Source: Microvirga rosea (lineage in GTDB: Bacteria; Pseudomonadota; Alphaproteobacteria; Rhizobiales; Beijerinckiaceae). From it: DNA of 64,000 bases. The DNA is taken from positions 372,001 to 436,000 of the forward strand of contig NZ_JAJDOP010000005.1 in assembly GCF_020595095.1 (NCBI RefSeq). Reading direction: 5' to 3'. The notes below the pieces were generated by a model that saw nothing but the letters and a program-made list of their open reading frames with translations, searched no databases and was not told the DNA's origin. Shown piece by piece: positions 16,928-24,960 of the stretch (its first letter is position 1; the number at the start of each line of letters is the position of its first letter). A program made the position numbers and the translations under genes.

Positions 16928-17748
16928 CAACCCAACGCCCTCTCCAGCTTGATCGGATCGCCGTGTAGCGAGGGGAATGAGGCCCAAAGCCGCTTCGTAT
17001 ACTCATGTTGCGGCTGATGGTAGATCTGCTCGGAAGTCCCCTGTTCGACCAGGCTGCCCCGCAGCATGATGCCGATCCGGTCACAGAACTGAACCATCAA
17101 TCCGAGATCATGTGTGATGAAAAGCACCGAGAACCCACGGTTGCGGCGCAGTTCGTCGATCCTCTGCAGGATCTCGCGCTGGACAACAACGTCGAGCGCC
17201 GTGGTCGGTTCGTCCATCACCACGAGCTTTGGATCTAGTGCCATGCAGATCGCGATGACGATGCGCTGGCGCATGCCGCCTGAGAACTGATGGGGGTAGT
17301 CGCGCATACGCTCAGGAGGAATGTCGACGAGCCTCAGCATCTCGGCCGCGCGCTCCCGCGACTGCGCCTTCGAGTAGCCGCGGTGGCGTTTCAGCAGATC
17401 GTGGAATTGCGATTCCACCCTCAAGACCGGATTGAGAGAATTCATGGCACTTTGGAACACCATAGCGACCTTGTGCCACCTGAACTCCTTCAGAGCCTTT
17501 TCGTCGAGATCAAGCACATCTCGTCCCTCGAAGAGGATTCTGCCGTGTCGAATGAGGGCGGGCGGTTTGTGTAGCCGATTGATCGCGTAGGCAATGGTGC
17601 TCTTGCCACACCCGGACTCCCCTGCAAGGCCAAAGACCTCTCCGGGAAAAATCTCCAAGGTGACATCGTCGACGGCCCGGAAATCGGCCTGCGCTCCGAT
17701 GTAGTCGATGGTCAGGTTCTGCACGGACAGAAGCGGCACGGTCGTCAT
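16927..17748 (-). CDS. Peptide/oligosaccharide ABC transporter ATPase (DppD/OppD type)
   Basis: 273 residues from MTTVPLLSVQNLTIDY. Walker A GLAGESGCGKSTIAYAI, Q-loop MVFQSAMNSLNP, signature FSGGMRQR, Walker B VVMDEPTTALD, switch FITHD. The ATG at 17748 overlaps the permease stop (ATGA), fixing this start over an in-frame one at 17784. Unlike most OppD/DppD proteins it ends soon after SLHGDPIKLERALG and lacks the long C-terminal Fe-S-type cysteine extension. The pairing with a DppF-type ATPase is usual for this transporter class. Confidence 0.87.
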   Translation of the reverse strand: MTTVPLLSVQNLTIDYIGAQADFRAVDDVTLEIFPGEVFGLAGESGCGKSTIAYAINRLHKPPALIRHGRILFEGRDVLDLDEKALKEFRWHKVAMVFQSAMNSLNPVLRVESQFHDLLKRHRGYSKAQSRERAAEMLRLVDIPPERMRDYPHQFSGGMRQRIVIAICMALDPKLVVMDEPTTALDVVVQREILQRIDELRRNRGFSVLFITHDLGLMVQFCDRIGIMLRGSLVEQGTSEQIYHQPQHEYTKRLWASFPSLHGDPIKLERALG

Positions 17749-18635
17749 AGGCGGCCTTCCCCCCGTTGCATGAGCAGAGACCACCGTGAAAGGGTACTAC
17801 CAGTGCGCAGGCGGGGATTGGCAATTTCGTCGACTGCGAAATTCAGTAACGACAGACCCGCTCCCAAAGCGATCAGCGCGAAACACGGGCTCAGAATGTC
17901 CCACCATGCTCCCACCTGCAGCGCGGATGCGTTTTGTGCGTTGAAGAGCATCATGCCCCAGGAGACGGTTTTCGGATCGCCGAGCCCGAGGAATTCGAGG
18001 GTCGCCTCGGTGATGACTGCAAAGATCACACTCCCGACGAAGTTAATCCCCACGATGGAGACGACGTTGGGGAAGATCTCGAATGACATGATGCGCCACG
18101 AGGGTTCGCCCAGCATCTCAGCAGATTTTACGTAGTCCTTCTGTTTCACGGACAGGGTTTCCGCACGCGTAACGCGTGCCCCCCAAGCCCACGACGTCGC
18201 TCCGAGGATCAGGGCGATCACCCAGGGGCTTGCCTGCCCGATGAAGGCTGCGAGCACTAGGAGTAGCGGCAGGTTCGGCACAACGAGCACCATATTCGTG
18301 AAAAAGCTGATGACCTCATCCGTGCGCCCTCCCCGATATCCTGCGACGATGCCGAGGACGGTTCCGACCGCGGTGATGAGTATGCCGGCCCCAAAGCCAA
18401 CGGCCAACGATGTGCGGGCTCCGTAGAGAAGCCGTGCAAACACATCCTGACCGATGCGCGTCGTCCCGAGCCAGTGATCCCAATTGGGGGGTTGGTGAGG
18501 ACGTCCCACACGCCGGGTCGGATCGTATTCTGTCAGCCAAGGTGCAGCAATTGCCAAAGCAACGATGACGAAGACAATGACAAGCCCGATCGAGGCCTTC
18601 TTGTTGTGTGCGAAGCTTCGCAGAACGGCTCTCAC
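17745..18635 (-). CDS. Peptide ABC transporter permease (DppC type)
   Basis: 296 residues starting at GTG 18635 (VRAVLRSFAHNKKASIGLVI), one base after the stop of the DppB-type gene. An N-terminal helix, then HWLGTTRIGQDVFARLLYGARTS (the usual GTDxxGRDVxSR motif of DppC proteins, with Ile-Gly-Gln-Asp here), five further helices, and the cytoplasmic EAA loop VKSAEMLGEPSWRIMSFEIF. It forms the inner-membrane channel with the DppB-type permease. Confidence 0.87.
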   Translation of the reverse strand: MRAVLRSFAHNKKASIGLVIVFVIVALAIAAPWLTEYDPTRRVGRPHQPPNWDHWLGTTRIGQDVFARLLYGARTSLAVGFGAGILITAVGTVLGIVAGYRGGRTDEVISFFTNMVLVVPNLPLLLVLAAFIGQASPWVIALILGATSWAWGARVTRAETLSVKQKDYVKSAEMLGEPSWRIMSFEIFPNVVSIVGINFVGSVIFAVITEATLEFLGLGDPKTVSWGMMLFNAQNASALQVGAWWDILSPCFALIALGAGLSLLNFAVDEIANPRLRTGSTLSRWSLLMQRGEGRL

Positions 18636-18636
18636 G

Positions 18637-19614
18637 TCAGGCCCTCCGCAGCCGTGGATCGAGCAGCACATAGCTGACGTCAACGATAAAGTTCGCTGTG
18701 AGCATGGCAAGAGTCATGATCAGAAGCTGTCCCTGGATCACGGGATAATCCCGGGCGAGTATCGCTTGATAGAGAGTGTTGCCAAGACCTGGATAGTTGA
18801 ACACAACTTCCGTGACGAGTGAGCCGCCGAGCACGGTTCCGATGGCAATGGCGAGGCTGCTCACTGTCGGCAAAAGTGCGTTGCGCGCGGCGTACCAGAA
18901 CATCACGCGACTGTCCGACAGGCCCTTAGCCCGGGCCATGACAATGTAGTCCTCTCCCAGAAGATTGATCATGTTGTTGCGCATCGTCACCAGGAAGCCG
19001 CCAGTGAGGACGATCGACAGGGTCAGCACGGGCAAGATGCCGTGCCGGAGGACACTGGAGACATATTGCCATGAGACAGCTGGATCAAGCGCAGGGTCTG
19101 CCGCGTAGCCGGTCGGAAACCAGTTCAGCTCGAACCCGAAGATGAACAGGGCGACCAATGACAGCACCATGGCCGGCATTGATGTGGCAACAATGGCGCC
19201 GACTGAAAAGACGACGTCGAAGGTGCTTCCGCGCCTCCAGGCTGCCATAATGCCGAGAACCGTGCCGAGGGTGAAACTGATAAGGGTCGCGGTCCCCATG
19301 AGACCCACAGTCCAGACGAGGGCGCGGCCCAACAACTCGGTCACAGGCAGAGGAAAATACTTGATCGATCGGCCCAGATCGCCAGTGAAGACGCTATGCA
19401 AATATGTCAGATATTGCTGCCAGAGAGGTCCATCGACAAAGCCGAAGGTAAGTTTCAGGGCCTCAAGATTTTCGACAGAAAGATCGCTCCCTGTGCTCGA
19501 GAACATGATCTCGACCGGATTGCCAGGCATGAGTCGGGGCAGGAAGAAATTGACCGTCGCCGCGGCGAGAAATGCAGCAAGGTAAAATGCTAGGCGTCTG
19601 AAGAGAAAAGCCAT
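18637..19614 (-). CDS. Peptide ABC transporter permease (DppB type)
   Basis: 325 residues, six predicted helices. Starts MAFLFRRLAFYLAAFLAAAT; residues near 30 have LPRLMPGNPVEIMF, the typical DppB opening. The EAA loop IVMARAKGLSDSRVMFWYAA and NYPGLGNTLYQAILARDYPV are diagnostic. Separated from the upstream binding-protein gene by 49 bp that contain a perfect hairpin. Confidence 0.88.
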   Translation of the reverse strand: MAFLFRRLAFYLAAFLAAATVNFFLPRLMPGNPVEIMFSSTGSDLSVENLEALKLTFGFVDGPLWQQYLTYLHSVFTGDLGRSIKYFPLPVTELLGRALVWTVGLMGTATLISFTLGTVLGIMAAWRRGSTFDVVFSVGAIVATSMPAMVLSLVALFIFGFELNWFPTGYAADPALDPAVSWQYVSSVLRHGILPVLTLSIVLTGGFLVTMRNNMINLLGEDYIVMARAKGLSDSRVMFWYAARNALLPTVSSLAIAIGTVLGGSLVTEVVFNYPGLGNTLYQAILARDYPVIQGQLLIMTLAMLTANFIVDVSYVLLDPRLRRA

Positions 19615-19628
19615 CGATACCTCAAGAC

Positions 19629-19652
19629 GGGGAAGCGGTGGACCGCTTCCCC
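19629..19652 (-). promoter_or_regulatory. Intercistronic hairpin after the binding-protein gene
   Basis: GGGGAAGCGG, a 4-base loop, then CCGCTTCCCC: a perfect 10-bp GC-rich stem 11 bases beyond the stop of the substrate-binding-protein gene and 14 bases before the DppB start. There is no U-tract, so it is unlikely to be a full terminator. Similar stems after binding-protein genes are known to protect the upstream mRNA and raise binding protein over permease (malE-malF type). Confidence 0.7.
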
Positions 19653-19663
19653 GATGCGCTGGA

Positions 19664-21316
19664 CTACTTCACCGGCTTGAGCGCCAGGAGATGGAGCAGT
19701 CGTGCCGGGTTCTGACGTGAGATCGTCGGATTGACGAACGGGTTCTCGCCGCTGGCCCAGCCAGTGAAGCGCTTGGTGTTGTACTGATACCAGGTCGCGC
19801 TGTTATAGACTGGGAAGACCGGGAGGTTCTCCGCGACGATGCGCTGGGCGCTGTTCATGATGGTCTTCTGCTGCGCCTGATCGGGCGTCTGGGCGAACTT
19901 AGCCAGAAGGACTTCGAGCTCGTCGTTGAACCAGCGCTGCGCCGTGAAGCGAGTCTTGCCGGCGTCCGACTTGGTGAAGGCGCGCTGATAGAGATAATAG
20001 GGCGAGGCCGCGACCGATATGCTGTTGATGGCGGCGTCAAATGATCCGCTGATCAGATTTTGTGACCAGACGGCTTCTTCTGGAGTTCCCATGCTGGCAT
20101 TGATGCCGGCTTCGCGCATGCCCTCGACGGCGATTTGCACGGTATCGATCCAGTCGCTCCAAGAGTTCGGCACGATGATGTTGAAGGCGATTGGGGTCCC
20201 GTCTGGATTATCGCGGAAGCCGTCTTTGTTCTTGTCGACATATCCAGCCTTGTCGAGAAGCACTTTGGCAGCGTCCAGATCATAGGTGGTGTACTTGCCG
20301 AACTCGGCCTTCACCTTCGGATCGAGCCACATCTTGTAAACGTCGCCGAATGCGGTGGGGTCTTCGTTCAGAGTCGGATAGCCGTAGCCCGCTACGTCGA
20401 CCATAGCCTTGCGGTCCAGGGTCATGCTGACGGCACGCCGGAAGTTAAGGTCCTTGAAGGCTTTGCGGTTGTTCTCGTTGGAGGTTTCCTGGTTGAACAG
20501 GAACTCCACCATGCTGCCGGCCACGTACCAGTATTTGTGATGCTGCGGGTCCTTGGCGACGAATGTCTTCTCCACGTCGGGTAGGAAGGCCACACCCCAG
20601 TCGAGCTGTCCGCCGGCGGAGGCTGCCAGGATCTGGTTGTTGTCCGCAAGCTGCGGGAAGCGCATGCAGTCGACGGACAGATGCGCGGCATCCCAGTAGT
20701 GCGGATTGCGACACTGGTCGTAGGTCTGCGGCGTGAAGCGCGTCACCTCCGTCATTGGACCGCTGCCGACCGGGTTCTCGTTGGCGAAGGTGACCGGCTC
20801 TGTGACGCTCTTCCACACATGCTCCGGCACGATCGGCAGCGCGATAAGGCGGTCGACCGCCAGCGCGCTCGGCTGACGAAGGGTAAAGCGCACGGTCTGT
20901 TTGTCGACCTGCTCAACGCCGCTGATAAACTGCCAGATCGACACGAAATCAAGCGCCGGATACTGTTTGATGTAGTTGTAGGTGAAAACGACGTCGGACG
21001 TCGTCAGCGGCTGCCCGTCCGACCACTTCAGACCGTCGCGCAACTTGAATTCAATGCTCTTCAGATCCTCGGCGAGCTTGTAGCTCTCGGCAAGGCGATA
21101 GTTCGGCTTGTTGTCATCGAGTCGGTTGAAGACGATCAGCGGCTCGTAGATGAAATCGAGCGTGCTCTGCCGCGCTGACGTTTGGTTGAACGGATTGAAG
21201 TTGCGCACCCAGGTCGTCGCGGGCTCGACGTTGACTGTGAGCACGGACTGGGCTGCCGCGGGTAGGGTCAAGGCGCCCAGCATGGTCATAGCCAGAAATG
21301 TGGTAGATCGTTTCAT
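19664..21316 (-). CDS. Family 5 peptide/oligosaccharide-binding protein
   Basis: 550 residues. Signal peptide at 1-22 (MKRSTTFLAMTMLGALTLPA), then an SBP_bac_5 fold: NPFNQTSARQSTLDFIYEPL, FKLRDGLKWSDGQPLTTSDV (the family signature region) and FRRAVSMTLDRKAMVDVAGY. Members bind di/oligopeptides, but a branch that opens with 'NFNPF' binds cello- or chito-oligosaccharides. Located in the periplasm. It lies between nagZ and the permeases, which suggests a cell-wall sugar or muropeptide ligand. An intercistronic hairpin follows. Confidence 0.87.
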   Translation of the reverse strand: MKRSTTFLAMTMLGALTLPAAAQSVLTVNVEPATTWVRNFNPFNQTSARQSTLDFIYEPLIVFNRLDDNKPNYRLAESYKLAEDLKSIEFKLRDGLKWSDGQPLTTSDVVFTYNYIKQYPALDFVSIWQFISGVEQVDKQTVRFTLRQPSALAVDRLIALPIVPEHVWKSVTEPVTFANENPVGSGPMTEVTRFTPQTYDQCRNPHYWDAAHLSVDCMRFPQLADNNQILAASAGGQLDWGVAFLPDVEKTFVAKDPQHHKYWYVAGSMVEFLFNQETSNENNRKAFKDLNFRRAVSMTLDRKAMVDVAGYGYPTLNEDPTAFGDVYKMWLDPKVKAEFGKYTTYDLDAAKVLLDKAGYVDKNKDGFRDNPDGTPIAFNIIVPNSWSDWIDTVQIAVEGMREAGINASMGTPEEAVWSQNLISGSFDAAINSISVAASPYYLYQRAFTKSDAGKTRFTAQRWFNDELEVLLAKFAQTPDQAQQKTIMNSAQRIVAENLPVFPVYNSATWYQYNTKRFTGWASGENPFVNPTISRQNPARLLHLLALKPVK

Positions 21317-21364
21317 TGCATTTCCCTCTTTTTATTGAACTGTTTACGCACGCGGGCAACTCGC

Positions 21365-22396
21365 CTACGAAAGCCGGGTGAAGATGTCCTCGACCTCCGC
21401 ATGAAGCTGCCGAACATCGACCTTGTGCGAGCTGAGGCGCCGCTTTCCGGCTTCGATCCGCTCCGAGGTTTGCTGCGACAGCGGCCGGGCGGCCCGGGCG
21501 GCCGCGAGGCTTTCCTCTGTCGTGCCATGGCTGTGCAGAGCAATGTCGCAACCGGCATCGAGCGTCTGGCGAACGCGCTCGGGCAAGGGCCCGTGCAGCG
21601 ACTCCATGAACAGGCAATCGGATATGAGCACGCCCTGGTAGCCGAGTTCGCCGCGGATCACGTCATTGCAGATGACGGGCGAGACCGAAGCCGGCCGCTC
21701 CGCGTCATAGGCGGAATAGACCACATGGGACACCATCGCCCACGGCGTGTCGATCAGATCAAGGAAAGGCTTGAAATCCGTCGCAGTCAGGACGGCGCGA
21801 CTCTCGCGTACCACCGGTCGCTCCTTGTGGCTGTCGGTGGTGGCACGTCCATGGCCGGGAATATGCTTCATGATCGGCAGGTTGCCGACCTCTAGGAGGC
21901 TGTCGACTACGATGCGTCCGAGAGCTGCCACCCGCTCGGGATCAGAACCGAAGGATCGCGCCCCGATCACGGCGCTCGTCGAGTCGAAGACGAGATCGAG
22001 GACAGGCGAGCATCCGCTCGTTAGTCCCAGTTCAGTCATCACGGTGCCCATGGCGTGTGAGGAGAGACGCAAGGCGTGCTTCGCAAGGTCCAAATCGTGA
22101 TTGGCAAGTCGCGCGAAATCATGAAACGATCGGAACGACGGCCACGGCCCGGCGTCGAGATGCTGCACTCGTCCCCCTTCCTGATCGGTGAAGACCGGTG
22201 CATCGTCGCGTCCTACCGCTTCCCGAAACTGTGCCACCAGTCTCTTGACCTGATCAGGCGTCTTCAGGTTGCGGCGTCCGACGAAGAGGCCATACGGGTT
22301 GGTTTCACGAAACAACGCAACCTCATCGGCGTTGAGGGTCGGATTCGGAATGCCAATGAAGAGTGCGAGTGGAACGTTTTGAGACATCGGACCCAT
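21365..22396 (-). CDS. nagZ: Beta-N-acetylhexosaminidase, glycoside hydrolase family 3
   Basis: 343 residues, the single-domain size of NagZ. Key motifs: TDQEGGRVQHLD (70-81), the catalytic loop KHIPGHGRATTDSH (177-190) with the Asp188/His190 dyad that serves as acid/base in NagZ, and ISDCLFMESL with nucleophile Asp260. The usual SDDL motif is SDCL here; the nucleophile itself is kept. No signal peptide is seen, so it should act in the cytoplasm and remove N-acetylglucosamine from imported wall fragments. An ATG at 22387 (MSQNV) is an equally good start. It lies between a GNAT gene and the ABC transporter genes in one operon. Confidence 0.87.
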   Translation of the reverse strand: MGPMSQNVPLALFIGIPNPTLNADEVALFRETNPYGLFVGRRNLKTPDQVKRLVAQFREAVGRDDAPVFTDQEGGRVQHLDAGPWPSFRSFHDFARLANHDLDLAKHALRLSSHAMGTVMTELGLTSGCSPVLDLVFDSTSAVIGARSFGSDPERVAALGRIVVDSLLEVGNLPIMKHIPGHGRATTDSHKERPVVRESRAVLTATDFKPFLDLIDTPWAMVSHVVYSAYDAERPASVSPVICNDVIRGELGYQGVLISDCLFMESLHGPLPERVRQTLDAGCDIALHSHGTTEESLAAARAARPLSQQTSERIEAGKRRLSSHKVDVRQLHAEVEDIFTRLS

Positions 22397-22431
22397 TTCT
22401 TGGAGTGAAGTACTATTGCGTGCGATAGCGC

Positions 22432-22923
22432 CTAACTAGAGGCAGCCGGTTCGGACGTTCGCAGCATGCCCGTGTAGATCCCTTTTCCAGGAAACGGGAT
22501 CTCGATTGCGCCGACGACGTCGACATAAAAGCCAGCGGGACCAGGATCCCCGATGATGGCATAGGCGTAGCCCATATGCTTCATGACAAGGAGTGTCTGG
22601 TGCAGCAGTTTGGAGCCGATCCCCTGGCCCCTGTGCGCTTCTGCAACTCCTGTCGGCCCAAAGAAGCCACGCGCGACCGCATCGTAGCACGCGAAGCCGA
22701 CCAGTTCGCCGTTGCTCAAAGCGATGAGGCAGGAGGACGGTTGACGGCCAATGGCGATGGCCACTTCACTCGCCCAGTTTTGGCTGAAATGCCGCTCAAT
22801 CCAAGCCAGTACAACGTGTCTTTCAGGCGCAAGCACCGGCCGGATCGTCAGATCCGTTCCTTCAGTTCGCGGCTCAGGGCTACTAAACTCCTGCGCATAT
22901 AGACTGACAAGAAGGTCGCCCAT
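22432..22923 (-). CDS. GNAT-family N-acetyltransferase
   Basis: 163 residues with the GNAT core: beta strand SSCLIALSNGELVGFACYDA, then the acetyl-CoA pyrophosphate loop VAEAHRGQGIGSKLL (RGQGIG is the Q/RxxGxG/A motif) at about residues 90-110, and the following helix. It transfers an acetyl group from acetyl-CoA to an amine. As first gene of the NagZ-ABC operon, its substrate may be an amino sugar or peptide freed from cell-wall material; that is inference. AT-rich sequence upstream of the ATG (22924-22990) presumably holds the operon promoter. Confidence 0.82.
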   Translation of the reverse strand: MGDLLVSLYAQEFSSPEPRTEGTDLTIRPVLAPERHVVLAWIERHFSQNWASEVAIAIGRQPSSCLIALSNGELVGFACYDAVARGFFGPTGVAEAHRGQGIGSKLLHQTLLVMKHMGYAYAIIGDPGPAGFYVDVVGAIEIPFPGKGIYTGMLRTSEPAASS

Positions 22924-23656
22924 TCCAATTCCACAATAAAGTAATAGATGCTCTTATAGTGGATGTTATTAGGATCAACTCCGCTTTCTGCGTCAAGCTT
23001 GTTTTTTGGATGGGCGTGAGATGGCTGATGCGGCTTGGTCAAAGCCATCGGTGATGAGTTCGTTGCAAGTGCATGATGACGACCCCCTCCGGGACTTGAC
23101 CGGCATTAAATCCACAAGCTTGGGGAGCTTGGCGTCGTCCCGGTGCGGCCTGGTCACCTTGCCCACTAGCGTAAGGGCGAAGGACTGTAGACTGAAGCGC
23201 ACAGTCACCACACGGCCAGATTACTCCTCACGGCTCTCGGCGATGCAGCGCTTGATGGTCTTCGAGAAATATCACCTGACTAAGATCGGGATTCGCATTT
23301 GAAACAGGCTCACATGCATCCACTGATCAGCTGCACCAGTATTTTCGCAGTTCCAGCACACGGCCACCACAGTGATTTCGTCTGGAAAGTTGAGTCGCTA
23401 GAAATATAGACATACCAGAGTGCGTCCGGAGATCGCTCCCTATTATGCACAAACATACATGTTATATCCTTTGACGGGATCTCAGGGCGATCTGGATCAA
23501 CGATCTGCAGAGACATGCACGCCAGTGTCCAGTTCACGTTGACAGGTGTGCTAGCGCACATCTGCATCGATGAGACGAGGCTCGAGGACTAATTTTTTAT
23601 ACTGATCGATCTAAAATTATGTTGGTCCCCCTTTCGAAAGCTACCGGCCGGTATTA
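22924..23656. other. Long intergenic region, no gene recognised
   Basis: About 730 bases, AT-richer than the flanks, between the GNAT and RND operons, which are transcribed away from each other. Short open frames exist near 23000-23300 on both strands (for example one ending RLSAMQRLMVFEKYHLTKIG on plus) but none has a ribosome site or a recognisable family. It may include remains of mobile DNA; I could not identify any. The right end carries the operator at 23657. Confidence 0.45.
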
Positions 23657-23668
23657 TACCAATTGGTA
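23657..23668. promoter_or_regulatory. Palindromic operator before the RND operon (TetR-type)
   Basis: TACCAATTGGTA is a perfect 12-bp palindrome 39 bp before the likely start of the adaptor gene, next to a GTATTATACC promoter-like stretch. The half-site TTGGTAC recurs at 29449-29455 upstream of the TetR gene that closes this cluster. This is the expected layout for a TetR repressor controlling its pump. Confidence 0.6.
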
Positions 23669-23706
23669 CGAAATCGGGCTAAGCAAGCCGATTGCCTAGC
23701 CTTCGA

Positions 23707-24930
23707 ATGGATAGCTCGCCAATGACCGTCTTCCTCAAGCCTGTTTTACGTCCGTCCAAATGGATCATAGCTTTGGTCCTTGGCACACCGGTTCTCTGGC
23801 TCACAACCGGAACCGCGACCACTCAGGGGAGCGACAACAGATCGGTGCCCTCTGCCACACCTGCAACCGTGGTTGCTCTAGACACAAAAGAACTTGCCTT
23901 ATGGCAGGAGTTCTCGGGCCGCCTCGAAGCAATTGATCGTGTCGATCTACGTCCTCGGGTCCCAGGAGCTATCCAAGCCGTTCATTTTCGCGAAGGGTCA
24001 CTGGTGAAGCAAGGTGACCTGCTCTTCACCATCGACCCTGATCCGTATCGTGTTGAGGTCGAGCGTGCCGAGGCGCAGGTTAGCGCCGCTGAAGCAAGGA
24101 TTGCATTTGCCCGTAGTGAGCTGGATCGTGGCATGAAATTGACAGCCAATCAGACGATCACTCAGCGCGATCTTGATACGAGAGAGAACAATTTGCGCGA
24201 GGCGGAAGCTAGTTTGCGCGCAGCAAAGGCCGCGGTAACGACGGCTCGTCTCAACCTGTCCTATACAGAAGTGCGAGCACCGATTTCTGGGCGTGTCGGC
24301 AAAATTGAAGTGACAGCAGGCAATCTTGTTAATGGTGGATCCGGCGCGCCAGTTTTGACGTCGATTGTCTCAACCAACCCGATCTATGTAAGCTTCGATG
24401 CCGATGAGCGCACAGTCCTGCGAGCATTGGAGATGTTGCCCACGGAAGGTGACCGGCGTGATCATCTAGCACGCATCCCGGTCGAAATGCGTTCCGGGCC
24501 TGCGGAAAAGATCGTAAGCGGCAGGTTGCAGCTGATCAACCATACCGTGAGCGGCGCAAGTGGCACTGTCCAATTGCGAGCAGTGTTCGATAATGCCAGC
24601 GATCATCTGATGCCGGGCCAGTTCGCCCGCGTCCGTCTGGGGCAAGCCAAGACGACACCTGCATTGGTCGTGCCGGAAAGGGCCGTTGGAGTTGATCAGG
24701 ACAAGAAGTATGTCCTCGTCGTCGATCCAAATCAAAAGGCAACTTACCGTGAGGTCAAACTTGGAGCCGCCGTTGATGGGGGACGTATCGTCACCAGCGG
24801 CCTCAACCCAGGGGAACGGATCATCATAGATGGGCTACAGAAGGTTCGTCCTGGCGCACTAATTGCGCCGCAAAATGATGCATCCGCCTCGCTCCAGACA
24901 CGCAATTCCACAGCCTCCGCCGCAAACTGA
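23707..24930 (+). CDS. RND efflux periplasmic adaptor (MexE/AcrA type)
   Basis: 407 residues from the ATG at 23707; a second ATG at 23722 (MTVFLKPVLRPSKWIIALVL) is also possible. Membrane-anchor or signal segment near 15-35, then the lipoyl-like hairpin: RVDLRPRVPGAIQAVHFREG, a coiled-coil of about 65 residues (VERAEAQVSAAEARIAFARS...), and YTEVRAPISGRVGKIEVTAG. The adaptor joins the inner-membrane RND pump to an outer-membrane channel. No TolC-type gene is present in this cluster, so the channel must be shared. The RND gene follows 30 bp downstream. Confidence 0.88.
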   Translation: MDSSPMTVFLKPVLRPSKWIIALVLGTPVLWLTTGTATTQGSDNRSVPSATPATVVALDTKELALWQEFSGRLEAIDRVDLRPRVPGAIQAVHFREGSLVKQGDLLFTIDPDPYRVEVERAEAQVSAAEARIAFARSELDRGMKLTANQTITQRDLDTRENNLREAEASLRAAKAAVTTARLNLSYTEVRAPISGRVGKIEVTAGNLVNGGSGAPVLTSIVSTNPIYVSFDADERTVLRALEMLPTEGDRRDHLARIPVEMRSGPAEKIVSGRLQLINHTVSGASGTVQLRAVFDNASDHLMPGQFARVRLGQAKTTPALVVPERAVGVDQDKKYVLVVDPNQKATYREVKLGAAVDGGRIVTSGLNPGERIIIDGLQKVRPGALIAPQNDASASLQTRNSTASAAN

Positions 24931-24960
24931 TCGCACGTTAGAGGCTTTAGGCCGTTTCCC

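Noticed and set aside
22993..23302. Possible transposase remnant between the GNAT and RND operons
   Set aside because: No DDE, HTH or terminal inverted repeats could be recognised; calling it mobile DNA would be a guess.
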